This document shows, one piece after another, positions 11,101 through 22,594 of a DNA stretch of 64,000 nt. The DNA is from Theropithecus gelada (taxonomy: Eukaryota > Chordata > Mammalia > Primates > Cercopithecidae). Position numbers and translations under genes: made by a program. Position 1 is the first letter of the stretch; each line of letters opens with the position of its first letter. The DNA lies in NCBI RefSeq assembly GCF_003255815.1, contig NC_037681.1, positions 62,077,690-62,141,689 of the forward strand. The letters are read 5' to 3'. Below the pieces are notes generated by a model that worked only from the letters and a program-made list of their open reading frames with translations, was not told the origin of the DNA and searched no databases.

Positions 11101-12555
11101 CCACAGAGCTCAATATAAAGGCAGGTTATATAGGGTCCATATGAAAGTAGGTCATATGGGAAAAATTATTTACCATCTTATATGTCTAACCTCCTCCTGT
11201 TTTTTCATTCTTTCTGTCCCTCCATGATATGAACCCCATCCTCCCCTATAACTGCCTGAACATCTGAGCTCCTGAACAGTCTGCCTCTGCTCCACTACCT
11301 CAAAGCTCTCAGGAATAGAAAAATGAACTCATTTCTCTGGGTGGCTGATAAGGATCACAGATATTCTCCTCTTCTGTTACGGTATCATGCTATGTTTTGT
11401 TCTGAAAAGTGCATCAACAATAAGTGACACAAGAGGAATAATGTTGATTTTGGGTTTAACTTCATGTGTATTTCTTTACTAAATATTACTGGCACCTATG
11501 ATAGTCACTGTGCTAAGTGCTGTGGAAAGGAAGGAGAAAACAAAGAAAGGATAAGACTAGAATGACTACATTCAAAAGAGACTATTTTACTTTCCTTTAC
11601 TTTACTCACTGATAATAGTTAATTTTAGAACTTAAAATATTTCTAAACCATAATTATTTGCATAACTAAGTATCTTTAAACTTTAATAAACTTTTGAATA
11701 TAAAAAAAACAGAAGGAAATTCTCTGCAATTATTTTTGGAATCGGTACAGGTATAATAATAAAATAGGTGTTCAAAAGTAAACTTGAATATCTTTTAACT
11801 GCTGCTATTCTACCTGATTTTGTAGTAATATTTGAATTTGTATCATGGTATTTAAACTGATGATCCAGAGGAGAATCAAGTAGAATTTACACCTCTGTAA
11901 TAGCTATTATATAAAAATAGAAAGGTTCTCCTAAGGTCAGATTCACCCTAAAATGAAGGAAAATGCTGAAAGTACACTATACTGCACCAAAATAAAAACA
12001 CTCTACTGTTTTTACTTTCATATGTCAAGCTTTCTATAATACCAAAAAAAATTTAAACCTAACACAGTCATTTACAAAATGTTAATATGAACTTTTGTTA
12101 CCTTTTCCTCTTGATTGTGGTGTCTTCTTTATTATGCACGTGTATATAAAATCAAGAAATTTTAAATTCCTGATTTAAATTAGGTAAATGCCATCTCAAA
12201 CAAGTCGTACTTCCCCAGTCAGAATTGGAGTGTTCTAATATACCTTAAAATGTAAGAAAAAATGGAAAATGAAAAAGTCTCGATGAAGTAAAACTTTATC
12301 ACAGTTACACAGAAAAGGCCTGCCTCCAATAGTGGGAGTGTGTACATTGTCAATTTTAATTTTTTTTTTAATTAAACGATTAACTTTTACAGAGAAAAAG
12401 CATTAGGTGAGCTCTGCTTAATTTTTTGGTCTGAAATTATTCACTCCTTCATGTTCTTAAAGGGAAAGAAAATAAGATGGCAAAACTAATGTGCAGTATG
12501 TCGTGAGAGATAAAGTTATTCCAAAGTAGAAAATTTAAGAACTACCTCATTCTCA
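11101..12555. other. AT-rich DNA with possible short L2 3' trace
   Basis: It is mostly unrecognised AT-rich sequence. About 11480-11530 ('gtcactgtgctaagtgctgt') resembles the antisense L2 3' end, but is too short to call firmly. No coding exon is recognised. Confidence 0.4.
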
Positions 12556-12559
12556 ATTG

Positions 12560-12665
12560 GCCAACATTTACTGAGTAATTAGGACCTCCGGCTTCCTAGG
12601 AGACCCCAGAGAGATAAGGAAGAGCCCCTGCCTTCAGGGAGCTTACATTTGGATCCAGATGACAA
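12560..12665 (-). mobile_element. L2 LINE 3' end, antisense
   Basis: 'cccctgccttcagggagctt' followed by 'acatttgg' is the characteristic antisense L2 3' UTR block (canonical 'cctgccctcaaggagctta'). The preceding 'tactgagtaattaggacctc' is a decayed form of the usual 3' terminus. Confidence 0.6.
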
Positions 12666-12954
12666 AACTTTCCCAACCAGAGCACTACTTCCCAGTAAAA
12701 CATAAACAACATTGTTATTTTTATATATTACATATATTAACTTATAATAGATAACATTGTGATGAAATTATGTTGTTACATCACTTTTCTGCCCTGCATC
12801 TTTTCGTAACTACCTACTTTCTATTACAAAAAAATGCAGATGTCATTTCTCATTCTTCAAAGACCTGTCTAGTTGTTCTACTCGTAATTCACAACCCTGA
12901 CTGATGTTAGTACTCTTCTCTTAATCAAATCTTTTTGTGCTCTCTCTCATGCGC

Positions 12955-12984
12955 ACTCTCTCTCTCTCTCCCCCCCCACCTCCA

Positions 12985-13040
<56 letters not shown>

Positions 13041-13047
13041 ACACACA
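12955..13047. repeat. Compound (CT)n(CA)n microsatellite
   Basis: Two CT runs interrupted by a C8 tract and 'acctccat' pass directly into a CA run of about 20 units with one T interruption. The whole block is pyrimidine-rich, then alternating, and can be expected to vary in length between individuals. Confidence 0.97.
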
Positions 13048-14060
13048 ATGCTTGCCTGACTGGAGCTACCAGGCAGCAGGGTGGGAACAAGTCTGAGTGA
13101 AGACTAAACAACCACACCAATATAACTGACAGAGAACCAGAACCAAACCCCAGGCAATGGCCAGCAACCCAGAAGGGGAAGATTTTCGGTTTAGGGATAA
13201 AGCCTTTTAAACATTAATATGTTAATATTTAACAACCAAGCTCATATTAGGGAAAGAACCATAAAGATTACCCGGTTTTTAAATGTGGAAACACTGCCAT
13301 CTCTTTAGATTTCTATTTCTCATTGTCCTTGCCATTGCATGTGATGCTCAGAACTCACCACCTCCAGAAACCTCTCCAACTCCACTGAGTCTCTACTGAG
13401 TCCCTTGCACATGATCAGTATCAGCCACTTCAAGATATACACGTGTGCCCCCATTACAATGAGACTGGAAGCAATCAAAGAACAATGCCACTATCCTATG
13501 TAAAACTTTCACATCTTCCTGACATAAAGGAACAGTTTGTGCTGAAAGAATGACTGTTGAAGGTATGAATTAAAGGCATTTTAGTCCCCCAACACCCATC
13601 TTAAAATTGTTATGTATGTGAATTGCATGGAGATAGTTATTTTCCTTACTTCTTTTGCTGTTCAGAGATGTGATCTTTTTCCATATATCATGACATCATC
13701 AGTTTTATAAAGTTAAATGTATTTCCTTGTTTCTGCAGCACCTAAATGTATTTCACAGGGTCTCTGGCCAGTAGTTTTAAATATTCGGTCATACAATTCA
13801 TATTTGCAAATAACTGGTTTTTGAATATTTGTACAGTTTCATCTTGGTGTTAATTTTACAATGTGAGAAGTTGTGTTTTTGCTTTTTTTTTTTTTTTCCT
13901 ATTTGAAACCCCATAATAAACGAGCTTTGATTTTATGTTTTTTCCTAATCTGGACAAGTTCAGAAAACATCATTTTTCATTATATTGTTTTTATTATATG
14001 GCACTATCCTATATGGGTCCTACTCATAGAATAATTTTGATTTGGGGTTTAAAGAAATTT
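13048..14060. other. Unassigned DNA
   Basis: No repeat or gene is recognised apart from a T-run at about 13884-13898. The sequence shows no sustained open frame. Confidence 0.4.
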
Positions 14061-14064
14061 AGGA

Positions 14065-14165
14065 TTTTAAACCTAAAATACTATCTAGTTCTCACCTCCT
14101 ATTTATAGATAGGAAATTCAAGATTTAAGCTAAATAACTTCAATATAGGCACATACCTGTTCACT
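14065..14165 (-). mobile_element. MIR-family SINE fragment, antisense
   Basis: 'actatctagttctcacctcc' then 'tatttatagataggaaattc' and 'aataacttcaatataggcac' keep the order of the antisense MIR variant (equivalents of 'tctagtccaacc', 'ttacagatgaggaaactg' and 'gacttgcccaaggtcac'). It is strongly decayed. Confidence 0.55.
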
Positions 14166-15595
14166 AACTGGGTTGAATTATTACCTATACTTAATATTTT
14201 ATACTTGTACAAATGATTTTAAATTTACATTTTTGCCACTTTTACAATCTGAATAAGAAAAACCACCTGATTCCTGAATATGTATTGTTTTTATAAGTGA
14301 AGTAATGATGAACTATTCTAAATATATGAACAGTTAACCAATTAAGCATACCTGTTTTAATTAATTAATTTGCCTATTTGTTCTGGCGATTTTTTAAAGA
14401 ATAAAGCAAGATCTCTGTCTTTAAGAAAGTTTAAAATATCATTACATTCATAAGATATTTACATATTGTTATACGCTTAGGTATTATTTAGAGGTCCAAG
14501 GAATAAGAATTTGATGTAATCTTTCACTTCCTTGTAGTAAACTCCAAACATAAGTGAATCAAGAGAAGAAAACAAAAGTATGACTGCTACTTCTGACAGT
14601 AACTGCAAAAATATTTTAAAGTTTAATAGCAAGAAATTCTGGTGGAAAATTTTCAAATGTTTATATTTCAAAAAAGTTCACATGAAGTGAAACACACTGC
14701 AGTCCAATAATTTTTGAATCTTGAAGACCACATTCTCACTTCCTTTTTCTGACACCAATACTCTTTCCCTATTTGCCAATTGTGTTAACTTAGCATGATG
14801 ATTCTCAGATACAACCATTTCCAAAAATCATGACATATAATCATTATTTAATAACAAACACTATAAAGTCTATATTTTAGAAATTGAAATTAATAGTGTA
14901 TCAGTCCACATTCTCCCACCTAGTTACCACCTTCCCATGGCCTATTTTTGCATAACTCTCTGAGTTAATTGTGAAACAAGGCCATTATAAGGTAGGTAAA
15001 CGTATACTCAAAGAAAATAATAAACTAAGGTAACTTGAGCTGTTGAGCAAGTCATAATAAAAAAGTACTTTATTTCTTTTTACATTTATCATCTAAGGAA
15101 ATGAACAGTTATTTTAATGATTTTTGTGGGTTGCAGAATTTATTTCAAGAAATATCTTTGCCTAAACAGTGTATACAGAAATTAACTGTGCAAATAATTG
15201 ATCTTACTACCCCCTCTTTAAAAAGCTTATAATGAATGTTCATTGTAAATATAAAAATAAACCATTTCTCAATAATCTCTGTGTAGAATTTGTATTTTTC
15301 ATTTAGTAATCACTTTACAAACAAGGTATAAAAGAATGTGAAACTGTTTTCAAGGAAATGTGACCCCATTTTACTAGAATTGAAGATTTAGTAATAACAA
15401 AAATAGTTATAATTAACATTTATGATGTGCTTACTGTATGGCAGAGAGTTTGACTTCTGAGTCCAAACTCTTTAAAAAATATTATAAATTTACTTTATGG
15501 GTTAGATGCTACAGAGAATTACAAGTATGAGTAACATCTAGTTTTGATTTCCTAAAACGTTGTGGCCTCTCATTGAAGAAATAATTTTACAAATT
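14166..15595. other. AT-rich unassigned DNA
   Basis: The stretch is AT-rich, with no gene. A possible MIR/L2 3' trace lies at about 15412-15475 ('atgatgtgcttactgtatgg'), too weak to call alone. Confidence 0.4.
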
Positions 15596-15599
15596 ACTG

Positions 15600-16680
15600 G
15601 AACACAAAGCAAATATATGCACAAGAGAGATGCAAACTAAATGCTAACAAAGTTATTGGAAGAGATATGTTTTGAGATTAAACTTAAAAAGCACAGGTAG
15701 CATCTCAACATAAGTTGAGCTAAGGGATATATTCTAGACAGAATAAAAGCAAGTAAAGACAAGTAAGTGGGAAATTTTAGATGTGTTAAAGTAATATTAA
15801 GTTATCTATTTTGATGGGAACTTCTGCTAACATTAACTTTTATAAGATAACCTCAAAAAGTTGAGTTAGAAACATATTGTGAAAAGTCTTGTATATCAGA
15901 CAAATTTGTGATTGACTTAGACACAGAGGGTTACTAGAAAGGTCTATGAGTTCTGATCTAGAAAACTTGGGAACAAGTGAGAAGCCAGAAGGGGGAGAAG
16001 AATGAAGGAGGCTATTTCTCACCTTAAGTGTTTGGGATGGAATGAAGATATAAACTAGAATAATGGCAGGAAGAAATAAGAGGACAGATATGGGAAACAT
16101 CGTGATGTTGGAATATCCTATGACTAAGCATTCGTTGATTGGATGTTGGAAGGAAGGAAGAGTCAAATATAATTCATAGTTCTGAGTCAGAATGACCTAG
16201 AAAATGGTGCTGCTATTAGTAAAAGGGACATCAGAAGGGATACGCTTAGATGGAAAGATGACAAGTTTCTAATGACAAAACTGAATTTAAGGTGCAAAAA
16301 TCATTCAAATAGAAGTTCCAGAAGGTAGATCCAAGTACAGTTCTAGAAGTCAGGACTGAAAAAGCTCATTTGAGTTCTTTCCACAATGAAGAGATCATTT
16401 AAATCATAGGAGTAGTTGGAATTAGGATTGCTTAACAATAAGAAGGCCAATGAGAGAACCATTAGAAAATTCTCATCTTCAGGGCTGTAAAAAGAAAGAA
16501 AATGAAAGAAAGCCCACAGAGGTACTCAGACAGGTAAGTAAAGAACCGTGAATACTATAGGAGCAAAAAGAGCAGAAAGATTCAAGGAAGAAATTGTCAG
16601 AACTTTTCAAATGCTTCGAGGGAAGGGATGACAATAAAGACAGAATAAACTGTAGATTATCCCTCAAGAATATTATCAAC
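15600..16680 (-). mobile_element. L2 LINE fragment, antisense
   Basis: The interval keeps the order of the antisense L2 reverse-transcriptase region: 'attggatgttggaaggaagg' then 'agagtcaaatataattcata' (canonical equivalent 'gagtcaaggatgactcc'), then 'gtgctgctattagt'. The 108-codon minus-strand frame at 15840-16166 is a random opening inside this relic, not a gene. Edges are approximate, and divergence is high. Confidence 0.5.
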
Positions 16681-16811
16681 AATTTTGGACAGAAGGTTTT
16701 TACTAGAGAGATGTTCCAAAAATATTAAAAACCTGCCTCTTACTAACAGTATTAGATTGCATTATTTGTTCTCAATTTTTCATTTCTTCCTCATTTTTGC
16801 AATTTTCCTCA

Positions 16812-17492
16812 GGAGAAGGAATATACTTCCAACTCCACTGACTTCGGGCTTGGCCTTGTGACTTGTTTTGACCAACAGAGCATGAGCAGACTTGACTCAA
16901 GTCACCTTCCAATGGAGGCATAAGCTGTGTGCTTGCATGCTTCGGCTCTACTTCTCATGTTCTGCCCACTCTCATGAGAACAGCATGACACAGATGAAAG
17001 ATGCTCCTGCCGGGCGCGGTGGCTCAAGCCTGTAATCCCAGCACTTTGGGAGGCCGAGACGGGTGGATCACGAGGTCAGGAGATCGAGACCATCCTGGCT
17101 AACACAATGAAACCCCGTCTCTACTAAAAATACAAAAAAATTAGCCGGGCGTGGTGGCGGCGCCTGTAGTCCCAGCTACTTGGGAGGCTGAGGCAGGAGA
17201 ATGGCGGGAACCCGGGAGGCGGAGCTTGCAGTGAGCCGAGATGGCGCCACTGCACTCCAGCCTGGGCGACAGAGCGAGACTCCGCCTCAAAAAAAAAAAA
17301 AAAGAAAGATGCTCCTTCAGTCTGAGACCTGAAGAGAGAAGCTACATAGAGCTAAGCCTAGCTGAGCCTAGCCCAGCCAATACAGTGCACTGACCTGCAG
17401 CTATCTTACAATATGAGTCGGAAATAGACATTTGTTCTTGTAAGCTATTGAGATAATATGGTTGTTTGTTACCACAGCAAAAGCTAATAAAC
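16812..17492 (+). mobile_element. Old LTR of MaLR/ERVL type, interrupted by an AluY
   Basis: Left part: 'ttggccttgtgacttgtttt' and 'gaccaacagagcatgagcag'. Right part: 'cctagcccagccaataca' and the end-like block 'taagctattgagataatatg' followed by 'gttgtttgttaccacagc'. These keep the layout of a sense MaLR-type LTR as I recall it. The AluY at 17009-17303 splits it. Class is uncertain; the repeat nature is better supported. Confidence 0.55.
17009..17303 (+). mobile_element. AluY, young, with perfect 13-bp target duplication
   Basis: The element starts 'gccgggcgcggtggctcaag' and carries AluY features such as 'gatcacgaggtcaggagatc' and 'gagaatggcgggaacccggg'. It ends in a nearly pure A-tail. The flanks carry the identical 13-bp repeat 'gaaagatgctcct' (16996-17008 and 17304-17316). 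Low divergence from the AluY consensus makes it the youngest-looking SINE here. It sits inside an older LTR. Confidence 0.96.
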
Positions 17493-19782
17493 CACCTTTA
17501 GAAAACAGATAAACTGTTTTAAATTTTCAGAATATTTGGAAATGATGCTAAGTTTATGAAGTTCCTTAAGGTACACAAATTAAAAATAATTTACCTCAAT
17601 CATTGCCATAAACCTGAATCAAGGTTTGAAATAAAAATCGTGCCCACTAGCCCTTATGTAAGTGATTTAGAGACAATGTAAATCTTTGAAAACTACCTCT
17701 AATAATATAATAAACAAGATATAAAGCAGGCTTTCTTTGTATTTGTCTCTGTGGGTTCTTTAATAGCTATACAGCCATACTCCCTGTACTTGGATTTACC
17801 ATGGAAAATATTTTGCCTCTCCGTTATTGTTGGCAAAAGCTGCATCTTTCTGGTCTGTTCAGTACTCGACAATTTGTGCTGCCAATTATGCTATTACAAT
17901 GTCTCTTAAGGTTTCCTCCACTGCTCCTTTATTCTTGGTACCTCCTTTGTGATTTAAGAGTTGTTTTATGGAATTGTAATGTGGCTCTTGACATATAGTT
18001 GAAGCACATTAAATTACCCTGGCTTAAATAAACAAGTTACCATGTGAATATGTTTAGGCATCTTTTAATGTGGTATTTTTCCTCTTGACTTGTCTAAAAA
18101 AATCAAAGGCATAAAATTAAAACTTGGTACCTTAGCTTCTAAAGTGCACAATTTTTCCTTTCCTATTCTTATTCATGATATGATTAGAAAATAAAACTGT
18201 ATGTTTTTGAAGAAAGTATATAGCTTTCCAACATTACAATTTCTAACATTTGTCATTTGTCATCAAAATGTTTCCAAAATCATATGGATGCTTAGTTACC
18301 TATATAAGAATATTGATAAATCAGTTCTTCATGTACCATATAAAATAATAAGAATGCAAAAGATAAAGTAAATAACCAACAGCTGTACACTATTTTTCTT
18401 TTAAATATTGAGGGCAGTGCAGTCTGGTCAGAAGCACGGAGCTTATAGTAATCTGTTATATCCAAAAAATAATGAGATTGAAGACATGCCCCTGAATATG
18501 CTATTATTTTGAAAGAAGAAGTCTCATCTGTTACACTGTTGACTCAAGTAGGAGGTAGCAGATGGCACAATGGGGGGAGCTGTTAAGTCCAGGAGGATAC
18601 AAAGAGGCTGGTATAGAAACATGAGTGAAAAGATGATAGGGATAAAAAAAAAATGAAAACGCAACAGCTTCCAAGACAATGCAGACTGAAGAGGGAAAGC
18701 TCTCAATGGGAAACACATAAGGAGATTTGCTTTGAGAAATATTTTTAATAAAAGGAAATTTGGATTCTTAGAACACAGTACCTGCCCAAAGGCTCTTTTC
18801 CCTGCTCTCATTACACATTAAAAAGCAGTACTACTTACATAATTATGTTCTCCAGAGGATATTTAATTACAGTTTCTGTGTTTGGTTTTTATATTTATTT
18901 GGTCATTAAATTAATATAATATGACATCATGATGTTTCTATTGGAGGATGCTCAAAAAGTGTAACCCACTCAGCCCTTGGATTTTCCTTTTCTCCCCGCT
19001 TAGAACATTCCCTTTGGATACCTATGGGAAAATATGGCATTTCAATTCCACTGTAATTTCTTCCTTCAGCGATGGAGGACCTATAAGTTTGCCTTTCACT
19101 ATAAGCCTACTTAGTCTTACTGAGCCTTCACAGTTGCAGTCATGAGCTCTGAAACCCAGCTGACTGAACAGGAGTGGTGCTCCTTGAGCATTTATCTCAA
19201 CTCAAATTTCAAAATCAGTCCTTAGATTCATTGTGGAAGCTGAGGGAGATGAGAAATTTCTTAGCTTAGAGGTTCATTTTCTCAAATATCTCCACATATC
19301 ATTAAAGTTAATGCTTTATTTCTCCCTTGTGTGTGCATGTGTGTGTGTGTGTGTTTTTCTGGAAACCTTACAGTCTAGATATCACAAGAGACCAAAAATT
19401 AAACTGCTTAACAGAAATCATCAAAAGGGACAATGCAATATATTTTCTGGCATTTTCTCCAATAAAATTTTAGAAAACATTAACAATAAAACACCAAAAG
19501 TCCTCATCTCCTGAAATTCCCCAAGGTTCCAACTCAGGATATAGGAAGGTCAATAAAAGATCAGGGTAACGATGTCAACCCATTTCAAGTGGTTAGATGA
19601 AATTTTATTCATTAATTTTAACACATCATCCTTAGTGAAAATAGATCCTAAAATGACAAGATATACATTTTCTCCCTCCTTAATGAGTTTAAACATGTTT
19701 AAGCTCAAATATTAAGTATAAGCATATTCGGATGATCAAATGTCATTGCATAAATCAAATTGAAACTGTTTCATTTCTTTAA
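17493..19782. other. AT-rich unassigned DNA with a short (TG)n
   Basis: There is no recognised repeat family across about 2.3 kb and no coding exon. A short (TG)n tract lies at about 19328-19354. Frames of up to 95 codons (18524-18811 minus) show no known motif. Confidence 0.45.
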
Positions 19783-20296
19783 CCCTGTTCCCATTTGCCC
19801 AGAGAATTCTCACTGGTGGTGCTTGCGGCTGCAGTATTTACCCCAAGATAACGATGCCAGGAAATATCTCACTTCTATTATTTTTTTTTGTATCACCCTA
19901 GTATGCCAACTTTGGAAACAAAAGACATAATTCCATTTAGAGCATTCTGTTTTTAGTGATGGTAGTTCCATTTACAAAATACAGCAATTCTCAATCACTG
20001 AAAATCTCAACTCCTAGAAAACACAGCATTCCTATGTGTGATGTTAACATCATTCTCAAACAGTTGTTGGCTAAAGATTCATTTGATGAATCTGATTTCT
20101 CTGAAATAGACAATTCTGGTGATTCAGATGATTTTGATGTTAGTTCTGTTTAGAAATAACTCCAAGAACAGTTTTTACATTTTATTTTCACAGTGAAAAC
20201 CAGTCAGATTTGCTTCAGCCTCAAAGAGCATGTTTATGTAAAAAATTAAATGAGTGCTGGCAACAAGCTGCACATTTCTTTTAAACAGGAAAAGGG
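19783..20296 (+). mobile_element. piggyBac-like nonautonomous element, MER75 type
   Basis: The 514-bp element is flanked by TTAA on both sides (19779-19782 and 20297-20300), the exact target duplication of piggyBac transposons. It begins CCCTGTTCCCATTTG and ends with the complement of CCCTTTTCCTGTTTA, so the terminal repeats agree at about 11 of 15 positions and start with CCC as the superfamily requires. Inside, in sense, a short reading frame resembles the acidic N-terminus of PGBD4. Length and content fit MER75, a primate family related to PGBD4. No catalytic transposase domain is present, so it could not move by itself. Confidence 0.85.
20004..20153 (+). pseudogene. PGBD4-like transposase N-terminus, internally deleted relic
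   Basis: From about 20004 the frame reads ISTPRKHSIPM, then an acidic segment AKDSFDESDFSEIDNSGD, and stops at TAG 20151-20153. From memory this closely resembles the first residues of human PGBD4, a domesticated piggyBac transposase gene with an acidic N-terminus and a separate DDD catalytic domain. The codon expected to be ATG reads ATC (20004-20006); an in-frame ATG exists further upstream at 19956. The frame is open for 65 codons from there. The catalytic and zinc-binding domains are absent because the element is a deletion derivative. Translation is not implied. Confidence 0.7.
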
Positions 20297-20300
20297 TTAA

Positions 20301-20685
20301 GTGACAGAATTAGGGCAACTTACATAACATAACTCCTCACATCCTTATATGATTTTATTCTGCTTCTCTTATGTCCTAAGATCCATAATTTCCTTTCTTG
20401 AAGACACAGCTTTAGTGTTTATAAGATTTAATAGAAAAATATTGCTTCTGATTAAAGACATGTGTTATATTTTCAGGTCCCTAAGATGCTGATAAATACT
20501 GGCTTATTTAACATTAATATTTTAATAAAATTTATAAGCAGAGAATGTATTTCAGCTTAAAGTCAACAAGGTAGTTGTGTGTTAGGCACTGCCATTGCCA
20601 CTTTACAAATGAGAAATTATAACTCAAGTTGTTTTTAAAAAAAAAATCCCTTCTGTTAAAATTAGTAGGTGGAAATAACATGCAG
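20301..20685. other. Unassigned DNA with possible MIR trace
   Basis: About 20560-20640 ('gtgtgttaggcactgccatt', 'gccactttacaaatgagaaa') resembles an antisense MIR core. The remainder is unrecognised. Confidence 0.4.
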
Positions 20686-20689
20686 GTTT

Positions 20690-21030
20690 GGCTCCTTTTG
20701 CCACATGGCCTTTCCCTCCTGATCTGATTCTGTCTGAAGATCCAAGTTTATCCCCTGGCCTTCTCTCACTCCATGCCTCACCTCTGCTCTCCAAATACAC
20801 ATTACCATCAGGCCATATCAAACTGTTTTGCACCACTGAGCCTTTTCCCTCATACAGTCTTTGTCCTTCTCCCTTTCTCTTCCTCTCTTCATCTGTCTGC
20901 TTCTGAAACTCCTCCCAGATTGTGAGCTCCATGAGGACAAGGATTAAGATTATTCACCTCTGCCCACAATACTTAACTATGCAACACATCATTGACCTTC
21001 ATTAAAGTTTGTTAAATTAGACCTTTGACT
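20690..21030 (+). mobile_element. L2 LINE 3' end, sense
   Basis: 'agattgtgagctccatgagg' followed by 'acaaggatt' is the hallmark sense L2 3' UTR block. Upstream, 'cctcacctctgctctccaaa' and 'gcaccactgagccttttccc' hold the earlier L2 order. The 3' end 'accttcattaaagtttgtta' is a decayed version of the usual terminus. Confidence 0.75.
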
Positions 21031-21092
21031 GTGGACAACAATCGTTAGTGGCTATGCTCCAGAGTCAACCTGGACAGCTAGTGAGCCAGTCC

Positions 21093-21392
21093 TTTTCTTT
21101 TTATTTTTTTGAGACAGAGTCTTGCTCTGCCACCCAGGCTGAAGTGCAGTGGTACCATCTCAGCTCACCACAACCTCCACCTCCCAGGTACAAGTAATTC
21201 TCCTGCCTCAGCCTCCCGAGTAGCTGAGATTACAGGCACCTGCCACTATATCCAGCTAATTTTTGTATTTTTAGTACAGACAGGGTTTCACCATGTTGGC
21301 CAGGCTAGTCTTGAACTCCTGACCTTAAGTGATCCACCCTCCTCAGCCTCCCAAAGTGCTGGGATTACAGGCGTGAGCCACTGCACCTGGCT
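21093..21392 (-). mobile_element. Alu (AluS-type), antisense
   Basis: This is a full dimeric Alu on the minus strand: T-rich tail, then 'gagacagagtcttgctctgc', ending 'gcgtgagccactgcacctgg' plus 'ct'. Flanks share 'cagtcct' ('gccagtcct' on the left, 'gtcagtcct' on the right), an imperfect target duplication. It is several percent diverged. Confidence 0.96.
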
Positions 21393-21743
21393 AAGTCAGT
21401 CCTATTTTGAAGCAAGTTCCCTACAAATAGTAGTTCCTTATGACAGAGAATGAGAATTCCAGACAGGGAAAATTTGACTTGTGTCCTATATCCTTAATGA
21501 TTTCGTAGCATTTTTAAATGAACAGTTCTCCAATGACAGGTAAGAGAAAAATGTGTACCCTCTTAAGCTTTTCTATTCTTACAAAATAGGAATGGTGTCA
21601 GTAGATGACTAGCCTTGTTATCTAACGGCTCCCAGAAAAAAATAATTACAGGTCACTTGTTCCAAACAAAGTCAATATTTCAACCAGTCTATAATGTATG
21701 CTCTCATATGGCAAGCAATCTCAGTTGTTTATATGTTCATGTT

Positions 21744-22591
21744 TGTATTAGTTATCTATTATAGCATAACAAATTACCCCCAAAATTTAGTGGCTTAAAA
21801 CAGCAAAGTTTCTGAGGATCAGTAATCCAGAAGCAGCTGACTTGGGTAGACATGGTGTCTCATGAGGATGTGGTCAAGCTATTGGCCAACGGTGCAGTCA
21901 TCTCAAGACAACTGGAACTGGAAGATTGACTTCCAAACTCATTCACAGATGGTTGGCATGCCTCTGTTCATCACTGGCTGTTGATTAGATGCTTCAGATC
22001 CTTGCCATGTGGGCCTCTCCACAGGGCTGCTGACACATCAACTTCTTTCCCCCAAAGAAATAGAGAAAGAGAGAGAAAAAGAGAGAGAGAAAAGCAGGAA
22101 AGTACACCCAAAATGGAAGTCACAGTATTTTTATAACCCAATCTTAAAAATGAAATGCTGGCTGGGCACAATGGCTCATACCTGTAATCCCAGCACTTTG
22201 GGGGGCTAAGGCAGGTGGATCATCTGATGTCAGGAGTTCAAGACCAGCTTGGCCAACATGGCGAAACTCCTTTCTACTAAAAATACAAAAATTAGTGGGA
22301 TGTGGTGGTGGGCACCTGTAATTCCAGCTACTCGGGAGGCTGAGGCAGGAGAATTGCTCTAACCTGGGAGGCAGAGGTGGCAGTGAGCCAAGATCACGCC
22401 ACTGCACTCCATCCTGGGTGACAGAGACTCCATCTCACAGAAAACAAAACAAAACAAAAATCCCATTATTTCTGCCACTTTCAATTTGTTGAAACTGTCC
22501 ATAAATTCAACAAATACTCAGCAGGAGGGGATTAAACAAAGACACGAGCACAGGGAAGCAGGGATTCTTGGGAGCCATCTTAAACACTACA
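21744..22591 (-). mobile_element. MLT1-type MaLR LTR, antisense, split by an Alu
   Basis: On the plus strand it opens 'tgtattagttatctattata' and 'acaaattacccccaaaattt', the reverse complement of the MLT1 3' end with its AATAAA region. It continues through 'ccatgtgggcctctccacag' and a GA-rich run (about 22061-22096), and ends 'gggagccatcttaaacacta' plus 'ca'. The TG...CA termini are flanked by ATGTT and ATGTG, a near-perfect 5-bp duplication as expected for ERVL-MaLR. An Alu occupies 22160-22459. Confidence 0.85.
22160..22459 (+). mobile_element. Alu (AluS-type) inside the MLT1 LTR
   Basis: A dimeric Alu starts 'ggctgggcacaatggctcat' and ends in an (AAAAC)n-like tail at about 22436-22459. Several CpG positions are decayed. 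The interrupted LTR resumes at 'tcccattatttctgccactt'. A clear target duplication was not seen by eye. Confidence 0.95.
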
Positions 22592-22594
22592 ATG

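Noticed and set aside
21109..21453. 114-codon frame
   Set aside because: It is Alu sequence read on the plus strand.
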